DNA of 64,000 nucleotides, from NCBI GenBank assembly GCA_034422875.1, contig DAOUJI010000031.1, positions 1-64,000 of the forward strand, in the 5' to 3' direction. Under the pieces are notes generated by a model that did no database searches, was not told where the DNA came from, and saw only the letters and a list, made by a program, of their open reading frames with translations. The DNA is from DAOUJI01 sp034422875. GTDB lineage: Bacteria; Chloroflexota; Dehalococcoidia; Lucifugimonadales; JAGWBF01. The translations under genes were made by a program, and so were the position numbers. This document shows positions 15,815 to 24,146 of the stretch, one piece after another. Positions within the stretch are counted from its first letter, which is position 1; every line of letters begins with the position of its first letter.

Positions 15815-16212
15815 CGTTGCCCCGCAAATAGAGCTTGCAGGTTCTTCCAAGTCCAGTTGTATATCTTGTCAGTTGCCTTGGAGGAGGACGGTTTATAGCA
15901 TTGCTTGTCGGGACGGCCTTTCAACAGGAAGTAAGGCTTTTTCAACTGTTGGGCGATTGCCAATTCTGCCGACACACCCGGGGCCCGGTGAGTCTGGGTA
16001 CCGCATATAACAACCACAACTTCAGCCCGATTGATGCGTTCTCTGGCTTTGGCTTTCCACTCCTGTTCCTTTTGTGCCTCTTGTAAGGACCAGTCAGCGA
16101 CCTCGAAAGGTGAGTCTTTGTTGCGAGCCTGCCCAATCAAGGCATCTTTCAGTTCCTCGTCATTGTCAAAGTCGAAGGAAATGAATGTCCTTTTTCGGAG
16201 CATTTGAGTCAT
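15811..16212 (-). CDS. TIR-like (MTH538-type) domain protein, second subtype
   Basis: The 133-residue protein starts MTQMLRKRTFISFDFDND and has VVVVICGTQTHRAPGVSAEL and KIYNWTWKNLQALFAG. This is a compact TIR-like subfamily distinct from the ThsB-like protein at 14302. The strand-plus-helix core and a Glu at position 83 (SAELAIAQ) match the TIR catalytic position. GGAG lies nine bases before ATG 16212. An upstream TTG at 16227 is less likely. It is followed by its membrane partner with a 4-base overlap. NAD-cleaving or signal-making activity is inferred from fold family. Confidence 0.82.
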   Translation of the reverse strand: MTQMLRKRTFISFDFDNDEELKDALIGQARNKDSPFEVADWSLQEAQKEQEWKAKARERINRAEVVVVICGTQTHRAPGVSAELAIAQQLKKPYFLLKGRPDKQCYKPSSSKATDKIYNWTWKNLQALFAGQR

Positions 16213-16330
16213 CAATGATTTCTCCAACTAGGATGTAATTACTATAGCGCTGAGGCATGAATGGGTCTACATGAGAGCATCCTACACCCCATTCTCACAG
16301 ATGGTCAGACACTCCGTTCGCACCTGTTTT

Positions 16331-16346
16331 CGCGTTTTGCACTTCC
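16331..16346 (+). repeat. Islet boundary repeat, copy 3
   Basis: CGCGTTTTGCACTTCC, the third copy of the GTTTTGCACT core. It lies just upstream of the rpsU promoter, at the right edge of the second TIR module. Confidence 0.5.
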
Positions 16347-16364
16347 CTACGCCGTCCCCTCAGG

Positions 16365-16393
16365 TTGACACTCAGGAGGCGTCAACCTATAAT
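16365..16393 (+). promoter_or_regulatory. Consensus promoter of rpsU
   Basis: TTGACA (16365-16370), exactly 17 bases, then TATAAT (16388-16393): a perfect sigma-70 consensus. The leader to the rpsU TTG start is about 27 bases and contains AGGAGG. Confidence 0.85.
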
Positions 16394-16426
16394 GGGCGGG
16401 TTGTAAGCAGGTTTCAGGAGGACGGA

Positions 16427-16609
16427 TTGTCCGAGGTCAGGGCCATAGATGGGGAGACGTTCGACAGTCTTCTCAGGCGGTTCAACAAGAGGGTCCAGCA
16501 GGACGGAATCCTCTCAGAGATAAGGCGCAGGCAGCACTTCGAGCCGCCCAGTGTGCGGCGCAAGAAGAAGGAAGCCGCCAAGCGGCGCAAAAGCCGCCGC
16601 AACAGCTAG
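16427..16609 (+). CDS. rpsU: Ribosomal protein bS21
   Basis: The 60-residue protein has the bS21 pattern ETFDSLLRRFNKRVQQDGIL followed by the basic tail RRKKKEAAKRRKSRRNS. It belongs to the small ribosomal subunit and helps initiate on Shine-Dalgarno mRNAs. The start is a TTG with AGGAGG five bases upstream; the longer ORF from 16271 would run through the promoter and is wrong. It sits between a consensus promoter and a GC-rich hairpin, upstream of purQL. Confidence 0.93.
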   Translation: MSEVRAIDGETFDSLLRRFNKRVQQDGILSEIRRRQHFEPPSVRRKKKEAAKRRKSRRNS

Positions 16610-16614
16610 CCCAT

Positions 16615-16634
16615 AGCCGGCCGGGTGGCCGGCT
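16615..16634 (+). terminator. GC-rich hairpin after rpsU
   Basis: AGCCGGCC (16615-16622), loop gggt, GGCCGGCT (16627-16634), then CTTAGTTTAG. The stem is strong but the T-run is poor, so it may be a partial terminator or mRNA-stabilising hairpin that lets some transcripts continue into purQ. Confidence 0.55.
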
Positions 16635-16670
16635 CTTAGTTTAGAGGGGTGGGGGTTCTCCAAGAGGAGA

Positions 16671-17378
16671 ATGCGCTTCGGCATCGTTGTCTTTCCTGGC
16701 ACTTGGAGCGACTCCGACTGCCACTACGCCGTCGTAGACATCCTTGGCCATTCCGCTGACTACCTTTGGCATCGAGACACTCCCGCGCTGAAAGGCGCAT
16801 ACGACTGCCTCATTCTTCCTGGTGGATTCTCCTACGGGGACTACCTGCGCCCCGGAGCCATGGCCAAACTCTCGCCAATCATGAGCGAGGTGGCCGCTTA
16901 CGCCGCAGCCGGTGGGCCGGTCATCGGGATATGCAACGGCTTCCAGATTCTCTGCGAATCGGGACTGCTGCCCGGAGCGCTGGTCCGCAACCATCATCTC
17001 CAGTACCGGTGCCAGTGGACAAACCTGCGCGTAGAAAACACGGAAACCCCATTCTCACGCACGTTAGAACCAGGCCAGGTCGTGCGCATTCCCATATCCC
17101 ACGGAGAAGGCGCCTACTACGCAGATTCGGACACTCTCAGACGACTCGAAAGGGAAGGGCGCGTGGTGTTCCGATACTGCGCGCCTGACGGAGACCCATC
17201 GCAGGACGCCAACCCAAACGGATCAGCCAACAACATCGCCGGCATCGTCAACGCCGGAGGCAACGTGCTGGGCATGATGCCCCACCCGGAGAGGTGCTGT
17301 GAGGAAATCATGGGCGGCGTCGACGGCAAGGCCATATTCGAAGCGGTGGCCGCTCTGGATTTGGCCCGTGCCGGCTAA
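16671..17378 (+). CDS. purQ: Phosphoribosylformylglycinamidine synthase, glutaminase subunit
   Basis: The 235-residue class I glutamine amidotransferase has LPGGFSYGDYLR, the nucleophile elbow GICNGFQIL (catalytic Cys) and the His-Glu dyad in MMPHPERCCEE. It supplies ammonia to PurL for conversion of FGAR to FGAM in purine synthesis. AAGAGGAG precedes the ATG. purL follows 21 bases later. The third component, purS, is not found next to it in this window. Confidence 0.95.
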   Translation: MRFGIVVFPGTWSDSDCHYAVVDILGHSADYLWHRDTPALKGAYDCLILPGGFSYGDYLRPGAMAKLSPIMSEVAAYAAAGGPVIGICNGFQILCESGLLPGALVRNHHLQYRCQWTNLRVENTETPFSRTLEPGQVVRIPISHGEGAYYADSDTLRRLEREGRVVFRYCAPDGDPSQDANPNGSANNIAGIVNAGGNVLGMMPHPERCCEEIMGGVDGKAIFEAVAALDLARAG

Positions 17379-17399
17379 CCTGGGCTTCTAGCAAATCTC

Positions 17400-19595
17400 A
17401 TGCCTGTATCCAAAGAAACTCTGGATGAGATCGCCCTCACTGAGGCCGAATACCAGCTTATCGTTGACAAGCTGGACAGGGAACCCAACCCGCTCGAACT
17501 GGGGATGTTCGGGGCCCTTTGGAGCGAACACTGCGGCTACAAGCATTCGCGCCCCTTGCTGAAACTGCTTCCTTCCACCGGCCCGAGAACACTTACCAAG
17601 CAGGGCGAGCAGAACGCCGGAGCCGTGGACATCGGAAACGGTCTGGCCGTCGTGTTTAAAATCGAGTCCCACAACCATCCCTCCGCCGTGGAACCGCTGC
17701 AAGGGGCGGCGACGGGAGTGGGCGGCATAGTCCGGGACATACTGGCGATGGGCGCCCGCCCTATCGCCCTGATGAACACGCTGCGGTTCGGGCCACTGGA
17801 CGACCCGCGCAACCGTTACCTGTTCGAGGGAGTCGTAGAGGGCATCTCGTGGTACGGCAACTGCATAGGCGTGCCCGACGTAGGCGGTGAGATTTACTTT
17901 TCATCCGTGTACTCCGGCAACCCGCTGGTCAATGCCCTGTGCGTAGGCTTGGTGGAGAAGGACAAGCTCATATCGGCGACCACAGGCCGGGAAGGGAATG
18001 TACTGCTACTGGTGGGCGCCGACACCGGGCGGGACGGGATTCACGGCGCCTCGGGCCTGGCGTCCCGCGCTTTCGAGGACGAGCGGGAGATGCGCCCCAC
18101 GGTACAGGTCGGAAACCCTTTTCTTGAGAAGGTCCTCATTGAGGCCTGCCTGGAGGCGGCCGCTTCGGGGATGCTGGAGGGGATGCAGGACCTGGGCGCC
18201 GCCGGTCTTACCAGCGCCTCCATCGAGTCAGCCTCCAAGAGCAAAGGCGGCATCGAGTTAGACCTGTCCCAAGTCCATCGACGGGAAGCGGGCATGAACC
18301 CCTACGAGGTCATGCTGTCCGAGTCCCAGGAGAGGATGCTGCTCGCGGTCCGCCCGGAGCACGCAGAGCACATCAGGAAGATTTTCGAGAAATGGGACGT
18401 GGACTGCGTCGAAATAGGGCGGGCGATGCCCTCTCGACGTGCCCTGATTAGCGACGACGGAGAGATTGCGGCCCAACTGCCAATAGATGTCCTGACGGAA
18501 GCTCCCAAGTACAGGCTGAAGGGAGCAAGGTCCGATGAGTCCCTGCGTCTGGTGCGGTATCCCCTGGGGTCGGTCCCTCTGCCAAAAGAGTCGCCGGAAG
18601 ATGTCCTCCTGGGCCTCTTGAACTCACATAACGTCTGCAGCCGCGAAAACGTCTACCGTCAATACGACAACCAGGTGCAGACCAACACTGTGTTGGCCCC
18701 AGGCGGAGACGCGGCGCTCCTGAGGATTAAGGGGACTTCCACTGGGCTGGCCCTGGCCACCGACGGAAATGGTCGATACTGCTTCCTGGACCCCTACAAG
18801 GGCGGCGCCATTGCCGTCGCTGAAGCCTGCCGGAACGTCTCGTGCACTGGAGCGACGCCCATCGCTTTGACCGACTGCCTCAATTTCGGCTCCCCTGACA
18901 ACCCGGACGTCTACTACCAATTGGAATGGGCGGTAAGGGGCATGGCAGCGGCGTGCCGGATATTGGACACGCCCGTCGTGAGCGGCAACGTGAGCCTGTA
19001 CAACGACACCCGGGGCCAGCCCATATACCCTACTCCCATAGTGGGCGCATTGGGACTGCTCGAAGACATATCCAAACGCTGTTCGTCGGCCTTCATCGAA
19101 TCCGGGGACACTGTAGCTCTACTGGGAGTCTCCAACATTAGGGGCAAAGCATCCCACCTGGCAGGAAGCGAATATCTTGAGTCAGTCCATGGACTCGTAG
19201 CCGGACGACCGAACATCAACCTGGAGCTTGAACGCAGCGTCCAAAAACTATGCCGTGACGCTATCGGGTCAGGACTCATCCGGTCCGCCCACGACTGCTC
19301 AGACGGCGGGCTTGCGGTGGCCCTGGCGGAATGCTGCATCCAGGGAGGCTTGGGATTCACGGGAACCGCGAAAGTCCTTGGCCGCTGGGACGCGGCGCTG
19401 TTCGGCGAGGCCCAGTCCCGTATTGTGGTTTCGTTGAAACCCGAAGACCTGCCCGCCCTCGAACAATTGGCAAGCGAATCGAACGTTCCCATGACAGTGC
19501 TGGGCCGTACATCTTCAGATAGCGGCTTTACAATCCCGGGCCTGATAGACTCCCATGTGGACCGGCTGCGGGAGGCCTGGACAGACAAAATATGA
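17400..19595 (+). CDS. purL: Phosphoribosylformylglycinamidine synthase, synthetase subunit
   Basis: The 731-residue protein is the small type of PurL that works with separate PurQ and PurS. It opens with LTEAEYQLIVDKLDREPN and MFGALWSEHCGYKHSR, and carries the ATP and Mg sites in FKIESHNHPSAVEP and GAATGVGGIVRDI. The C-terminal half repeats the AIRS-like fold (SAHDCSDGGLAVALAE). The length is normal. It is cotranscribed with purQ. Confidence 0.95.
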   Translation: MPVSKETLDEIALTEAEYQLIVDKLDREPNPLELGMFGALWSEHCGYKHSRPLLKLLPSTGPRTLTKQGEQNAGAVDIGNGLAVVFKIESHNHPSAVEPLQGAATGVGGIVRDILAMGARPIALMNTLRFGPLDDPRNRYLFEGVVEGISWYGNCIGVPDVGGEIYFSSVYSGNPLVNALCVGLVEKDKLISATTGREGNVLLLVGADTGRDGIHGASGLASRAFEDEREMRPTVQVGNPFLEKVLIEACLEAAASGMLEGMQDLGAAGLTSASIESASKSKGGIELDLSQVHRREAGMNPYEVMLSESQERMLLAVRPEHAEHIRKIFEKWDVDCVEIGRAMPSRRALISDDGEIAAQLPIDVLTEAPKYRLKGARSDESLRLVRYPLGSVPLPKESPEDVLLGLLNSHNVCSRENVYRQYDNQVQTNTVLAPGGDAALLRIKGTSTGLALATDGNGRYCFLDPYKGGAIAVAEACRNVSCTGATPIALTDCLNFGSPDNPDVYYQLEWAVRGMAAACRILDTPVVSGNVSLYNDTRGQPIYPTPIVGALGLLEDISKRCSSAFIESGDTVALLGVSNIRGKASHLAGSEYLESVHGLVAGRPNINLELERSVQKLCRDAIGSGLIRSAHDCSDGGLAVALAECCIQGGLGFTGTAKVLGRWDAALFGEAQSRIVVSLKPEDLPALEQLASESNVPMTVLGRTSSDSGFTIPGLIDSHVDRLREAWTDKI

Positions 19596-19628
19596 CGCCA
19601 TCTTCTTCCCCGGCAGACCGTAATCCGG

Positions 19629-19634
19629 TATAAT
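19629..19634 (+). promoter_or_regulatory. -10 element of rplI-dnaB cluster
   Basis: TATAAT lies 59 bases upstream of the rplI GTG; the -35 region is weak (TTCCCC-like). It is the only clear promoter element in the 98-base gap after purL. Confidence 0.5.
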
Positions 19635-19693
19635 TTGTCCGGCCCACCCAGACCTGAAAGCACATCAGGGGCCATAGAATCAGGAGCTTTATA

Positions 19694-20143
19694 GTGAGAG
19701 TCATCTTCCTGGAAGACGTTCCCAACGTAGCCCACGCCGGGGACATCAAGAACGTAAAAGACGGGTACGCCCGAAATTATCTGATACCCAAGAAAATCGC
19801 GTCCGTGGCCACCGCGGAGCACATGAAGCGCATCGACCGTATCAAGAAAGCGGGAGATGAGCGACGCGCACGGGAGACCAAGCAATGGGAGGAACTGGCC
19901 TCCCTTCTGGAAGGCACCAGCGTGTCAGTCTCCGCCAGGGCAACACCTGCCGGAGAATTCTACGGCGCCATCACCCAGACCCAGATAGCCAGTGAGCTTT
20001 CGGAAAGCATTGGACGGGAAATCGACCGGAAGATCGTTGAAACCGTCTCCCCCATCAAGGAACCCGGCGAATACGACGTAGTCCTCAACCTGGCGCCCGG
20101 AATCCACGCCAACATCCAGGTGGTGGCACAAGCTCTAGAATAG
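19694..20143 (+). CDS. rplI: Ribosomal protein bL9
   Basis: The 149-residue protein starts MRVIFLEDVPNVAHAGDIKN with the N-terminal RNA-binding domain (VKDGYARNYLIPKKIA), a long connecting helix (RIKKAGDERRARETKQWEEL) and the C-terminal domain (ASELSESIGREIDRKIV). It belongs to the large subunit near the L1 stalk. A GTG start has AGGAG upstream. It precedes dnaB by 17 bases, a conserved neighbourhood in many bacteria. Confidence 0.95.
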   Translation: MRVIFLEDVPNVAHAGDIKNVKDGYARNYLIPKKIASVATAEHMKRIDRIKKAGDERRARETKQWEELASLLEGTSVSVSARATPAGEFYGAITQTQIASELSESIGREIDRKIVETVSPIKEPGEYDVVLNLAPGIHANIQVVAQALE

Positions 20144-20160
20144 GCTGACGAACGGAATAA

Positions 20161-21546
20161 ATGTACGCCGAAAGGCTGCTCCCCCACGATATTGAGGCGG
20201 AAGAGGCGGTGGTGGGGTCCCTGCTAATAGATGGGGAGTCTATCCTGAAGGTTGCCTCGTTCTTAAAGCCGTCTGACTTCTACCGCGAAAAGAACCGTTA
20301 CTGCTATGAGGCTTCTCTAAACCTCTTCCGGAGGGGAGAAGCCGTCAACCAGATCACCGTAGCCCACCAACTGTCGCTGGACGAGCGGTTGGAAGAGGTG
20401 GGCGGCGGAGCATACCTGAGCCACCTCGTCTCCACCGTCCCAACGTCGGTCCACATTGAACACTACGGCCAGATCGTCAGCCGCACCTCGGCTATGCGGG
20501 ACCTTATAGACGCCGCCGCCCAGATATCGGCCCTGGGGTATGCCGATACCGAGGATGTTGACGACACACTCGGCAAGGCTGAACAGGTCCTGTTCAGGGT
20601 TCGCTCCGGCCAGCCAGCCCGGGACTTCGTGCCCATCCGGGAAGTCCTGGACCGATATATGGAAGAGCGGGCCGCCATCGTGGAAACAGTCGCGACAACC
20701 GGTGCCCGAATAATGACCGGTTTCGATTCACTGGACGAGCTTCTGGGAGGACTTCACCGCTCCGATATGGTGGTGCTTGCAGCCAGACCCAGTCTGGGCA
20801 AAAGCACTTTGGCTGTAAACATAGCGGTCAATGCAGCCAAAAGCGGAGCATCGGTGGGGATTTACAGTCTGGAGATGAGCCGGGAGCAATTAGGCCTTCG
20901 AATGGTGGCCAGTGAGGCCGGAGTAGACGCTCAAAGACTTAGACTAGACCTGCTGACGGAAGCCCAAGAAAGGGATGTCAGCGACTCCATAGGCTCCCTG
21001 TCCGAGCTGCCGATTTACGTCGACGATTCACCTCTCCAGGGAATTGTCGAGATGCGGAGCAAGGCGAGGCGGTTGTCTCTGGAACGTGGGCTGGACCTGC
21101 TGGTGGTGGACTACCTGCAGCTCATTCAGGGCGGAGGTTCCGGCCGCGACAACCGGGTTCAGGAGCTCAGCGAGATTACACGGTCCCTCAAGGGGCTGGC
21201 CCGGGACCTGAACATTCCGCTGCTGGCCATATCTCAACTTAGCCGTGCTGTTGAGACGCGGCATTCACACAGGCCTCAGCTGGCCGATCTGAGGGAGAGC
21301 GGCTCCATCGAACAGGACGCAGACGTGGTCATGTTCATCTACCGGGAGGACATCTATCAGACCGAGGAGGAGTGGCTGTCCAAGACTCCCGACCGGCCCT
21401 ATCCCAGGAACATCGCCGAAATCATCATTTCGAAACATCGCCACGGACCTGTAGGTGCTGCGAAACTCGAATTCATAGACCATGCAGTTAGGTTCGTCGA
21501 CCATCGAGAAACGACGGAATTTGAGCAGGAACCCTCGTATACATAG
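20161..21546 (+). CDS. dnaB: Replicative DNA helicase DnaB
   Basis: The 461-residue protein has the N-terminal DnaB domain (LPHDIEAEEAVVGSLLIDGE), a linker and the RecA-like hexameric helicase domain. The Walker A is ARPSLGKST, where GRPGMGKT is usual; Walker B is LLVVDYLQLIQGG; and the arginine-finger region SISKHRHGP-like motif is present near the end (IISKHRHGPVG). It unwinds the fork 5' to 3'. The DnaD-like and DnaC-like loader genes follow, so the whole helicase-loading set is clustered. Confidence 0.95.
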   Translation: MYAERLLPHDIEAEEAVVGSLLIDGESILKVASFLKPSDFYREKNRYCYEASLNLFRRGEAVNQITVAHQLSLDERLEEVGGGAYLSHLVSTVPTSVHIEHYGQIVSRTSAMRDLIDAAAQISALGYADTEDVDDTLGKAEQVLFRVRSGQPARDFVPIREVLDRYMEERAAIVETVATTGARIMTGFDSLDELLGGLHRSDMVVLAARPSLGKSTLAVNIAVNAAKSGASVGIYSLEMSREQLGLRMVASEAGVDAQRLRLDLLTEAQERDVSDSIGSLSELPIYVDDSPLQGIVEMRSKARRLSLERGLDLLVVDYLQLIQGGGSGRDNRVQELSEITRSLKGLARDLNIPLLAISQLSRAVETRHSHRPQLADLRESGSIEQDADVVMFIYREDIYQTEEEWLSKTPDRPYPRNIAEIIISKHRHGPVGAAKLEFIDHAVRFVDHRETTEFEQEPSYT

Positions 21547-21635
21547 TGGTGCTGTTTGGTGAGGCTGGGCAGGTACAGCCTATGTCCAGTGCAATGTCCC
21601 TCTCAATGGTACAACTTGAAGTAGGTCTTAGCCCA

Positions 21636-22346
21636 ATGAACTTCTCCGGATTCCCCAAAGGAACGCAGTACACACAGGCGCCCAGCCCCTTGTTTGGGCC
21701 GCTGCTGGAGGAGATTGAGGACCTGGCGGAGCTGAAGTGCACCCTTCGGGCTATATGGCGCATACGGGACAATATTCGCGTCCACAAGGGCCGGCGTTAC
21801 GTGTCGGAGGACGAACTAACGACGGACATGGTCCTGGTCAAAGGCGTCGGGGCGCCCGCCGGCATACGCGCAGCTATGGGACATGCGACGCAAAGAGGGA
21901 CATTCATCGCCAGGGCGGTGGACACCGATGAGGGAGAACGTAAGGTCTATTTCCTCAACGATGAAGCCGGGCGCAAAGCGTCCATCCTACTGGAACCGGT
22001 CTCGGACCAGGATGAGTCAGCCGCGGCGGACGAAGGGGACGAAACGCAAGCCATAAGCCCCAACATATTTAAGCTGTACGAAGAAAACGTCGGGCTGCTG
22101 ACGCCTTTGATAGCCGACCAGTTGAAGGACGCTGAGGAGACTTACCCCTGGCCTTGGATACGGCAGGCCTTCACCATTGCCGTCAACGGCAACAAGAGGA
22201 ACTGGAGATACATTGAAGCGACTCTGAGACGCTGGGCGTCCGAAGGAAAAGATGATGGAAAGCCTGGGAGACATACTGAAGAGACTTCAGACAAAGACGA
22301 ATTCTTGGAATACCTCCGAAAACGGGGACGGCTACCGTCCAGGTAA
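21636..22346 (+). CDS. DnaD-domain primosomal protein
   Basis: The 236-residue protein has an N-terminal winged-helix-like region (LLEEIEDLAELKCTLRAIWR) and a C-terminal DnaD tail domain (NIFKLYEENVGLLTPLIADQ, then WIRQAFTIAVNGNKRNWRYI). In Bacillota DnaD recruits DnaB helicase with a loader; the neighbours here are dnaB and a DnaC-like gene, which fits. The start is uncertain: the frame is open from a GTG at 21546, but conservation-like sequence begins at MNFSGFP (21636). It overlaps the next gene by 95 bases. Confidence 0.82.
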   Translation: MNFSGFPKGTQYTQAPSPLFGPLLEEIEDLAELKCTLRAIWRIRDNIRVHKGRRYVSEDELTTDMVLVKGVGAPAGIRAAMGHATQRGTFIARAVDTDEGERKVYFLNDEAGRKASILLEPVSDQDESAAADEGDETQAISPNIFKLYEENVGLLTPLIADQLKDAEETYPWPWIRQAFTIAVNGNKRNWRYIEATLRRWASEGKDDGKPGRHTEETSDKDEFLEYLRKRGRLPSR

Positions 22347-23712
22347 TGATCAACCTATAAACTGCACCATATGTGGGGACCAGGGATGGGTACGCCACAA
22401 GGTTCCTGTGGGCCACCCAGAATTCGGAGAATTGTTTCCCTGCAGATGCCGAGCGGCCGATGTTGAAGAGCGACGTAAATCGGCTCTACTTCAATATAGT
22501 AATTTGGGTTCTCTCGCATCTGTAACCTTTGTTGAGACTAGCCCAACTGGAGTGCTATACGACGTCGACAGCCAAAGGCGTTTCAGTAACGCCCTGACCA
22601 AGGCGAAAGCCTATGCTGCACGCCCGGAAGGGTGGCTTATACTCACAGGGCCCAGCGGATGCGGCAAGACCCATTTAGCGGCCGCTGTTGCCAACACTCT
22701 TATCGAACAGGGACAGATGGTCTTTTTCAGTTTTGTCCCCGACCTGCTGGACCACCTCCGGGGCGCCTACTCACCAGATAGCTCGATGAGCTACGACGAC
22801 CTATTCCGGCAAGTGAGGGACACCCCAGTACTTGTGCTGGACGACTTGGGGGCGCAAAGCGGCACCCCTTGGGCCAGAGAGAAAATTTTCCAGATTTTCA
22901 ACCACCGGTTCAACGAGCGTATGCCTACAGTAGTCACTGTCCGCGGCGCGATTGAAAGGTTGGAGGACAGTATCAGGAGCCGCCTTCAAAACCCAAATAT
23001 TTCCAGCGTAGTGTCAGTGGGCACTCACGACGCCCTACTACTTCGCGAGGTCGGAGGGTTGCCTTCTACCATGCTTGCCGAGATGACATTTGCTAATTTT
23101 AGACGCGGACGTGATGTACGCGGAGACGACCACGATAAAGACAGGCTGAATTTCGCATTCGAAACCGCTAGAACCTTCGCAGAGTCGCCTAACGGGTGGC
23201 TCCTGCTCAATGGTGGTCCTGGGCGAGGAAAGACTCATCTCGCAGTCGCAATCATTAATGAGCGTCTCAAGAAAGGCGAGCCCTCCTTTTTCGCATTCGT
23301 ACCAGCCTTGCTGGACTACTTGAGGGCTACATTTCGCCCTGACAGCCTAATCGGTTATGATGAGGTCTTCGAGCAGGTGAAAGCTGCACCTTTCTTGGTT
23401 CTGGATGATCTCGGGTCAGAGAATTCCACGGCGTGGGCGGAAGAGAAGCTGTACCAGATTATCGTCCACAGACACAATGCTCGACTCCCTACAGTAATCA
23501 CAGCTAACTACGTTTCTCTTGACGCTCTTGAGGAGGCCAAGCCGCGTATCAAATCACGCCTAGCAGACCCTTTGGTGGAGTGGACGCCGATTACGAGTCC
23601 GGACTACCGAGACCAGAGGCCCATCAACAAGTCCAGAGACGAGACATCTGACAACGCAAAGTCGCAAAGACGCAACCGGCGCAGGTCCAACGCTGAGAAT
23701 GAGTACAACTAA
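22252..23712 (+). CDS. Tandem DnaC/IstB-type AAA+ helicase loader (two ATPase domains)
   Basis: The 486-residue protein has a Cys-rich finger (CTIC at 38-41, CRC at 64-66) and two complete DnaC-like ATPase domains. Walker A 1 is GPSGCGKTH (about 133-141) with LVLDDLG near 194-200; Walker A 2 is GGPGRGKTH (about 321-329) with LVLDDLG near 382-388. Both keep an SRL arginine-finger region. The sensor-1 Asn is present in domain 2 (TVITANY) but not in domain 1 (TVVTVRG), so domain 1 may be regulatory. Usual loaders are 230-330 residues with one ATPase. It probably loads the neighbouring DnaB. Confidence 0.88.
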   Translation: MMESLGDILKRLQTKTNSWNTSENGDGYRPGNDQPINCTICGDQGWVRHKVPVGHPEFGELFPCRCRAADVEERRKSALLQYSNLGSLASVTFVETSPTGVLYDVDSQRRFSNALTKAKAYAARPEGWLILTGPSGCGKTHLAAAVANTLIEQGQMVFFSFVPDLLDHLRGAYSPDSSMSYDDLFRQVRDTPVLVLDDLGAQSGTPWAREKIFQIFNHRFNERMPTVVTVRGAIERLEDSIRSRLQNPNISSVVSVGTHDALLLREVGGLPSTMLAEMTFANFRRGRDVRGDDHDKDRLNFAFETARTFAESPNGWLLLNGGPGRGKTHLAVAIINERLKKGEPSFFAFVPALLDYLRATFRPDSLIGYDEVFEQVKAAPFLVLDDLGSENSTAWAEEKLYQIIVHRHNARLPTVITANYVSLDALEEAKPRIKSRLADPLVEWTPITSPDYRDQRPINKSRDETSDNAKSQRRNRRRSNAENEYN

Positions 23713-23727
23713 AGATAAGAGGGGCTG

Positions 23728-24072
23728 ATGCCTGAAATCATTAGGCGAGAAGGATGTGTATTCTGCAAGATCGTGGCCAAGGAGGAACCGGCCACGATTC
23801 GTTATGAAGACGACGAAGTCATGGTGTTCGACAACAGGCTAACCTGGGTCCCCATCATGCTCCTGGCCATTCCCAAAAGTCACATGTTGCAGGAAGACCT
23901 GTGGAGCAGTGAGCTGATGGGCAAGGTGGGCAAGGTGGCCTGCGACATAGGCGATGAAATGTGCCCCAACGGGTACAGGCTCATCTCCAACGTAGGCCGG
24001 GACGCCATGCAAAGCCAGTCCCACGGCCACGTCCACATCCTCGGCGGGATGCACTTGGGCCCTTATGCCTAG
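23728..24072 (+). CDS. HIT-family nucleotide hydrolase/transferase
   Basis: The 114-residue HIT protein carries CVFCKIVAKEEPA, a zinc-binding start typical of Hint-type proteins, and the histidine triad SHGHVHILGG with the nucleophilic His. It hydrolyses nucleoside phosphoramidates or related adenylates. GAGGGG-like purines lie before the ATG. It stands between the replication cluster and the ABC exporter without an obvious functional link. Confidence 0.9.
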   Translation: MPEIIRREGCVFCKIVAKEEPATIRYEDDEVMVFDNRLTWVPIMLLAIPKSHMLQEDLWSSELMGKVGKVACDIGDEMCPNGYRLISNVGRDAMQSQSHGHVHILGGMHLGPYA

Positions 24073-24146
24073 GGTGGATGCTCCAGGACTAAAGCGATTG
24101 AAACAGCCCTTCGCCGGATTGGACGCCATAGGGCGCAGGGTGTACG

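Noticed and set aside
18914..19885. 323-residue minus-strand frame across purL and rplI
   Set aside because: Antisense to two conserved housekeeping genes with no recognisable domain.
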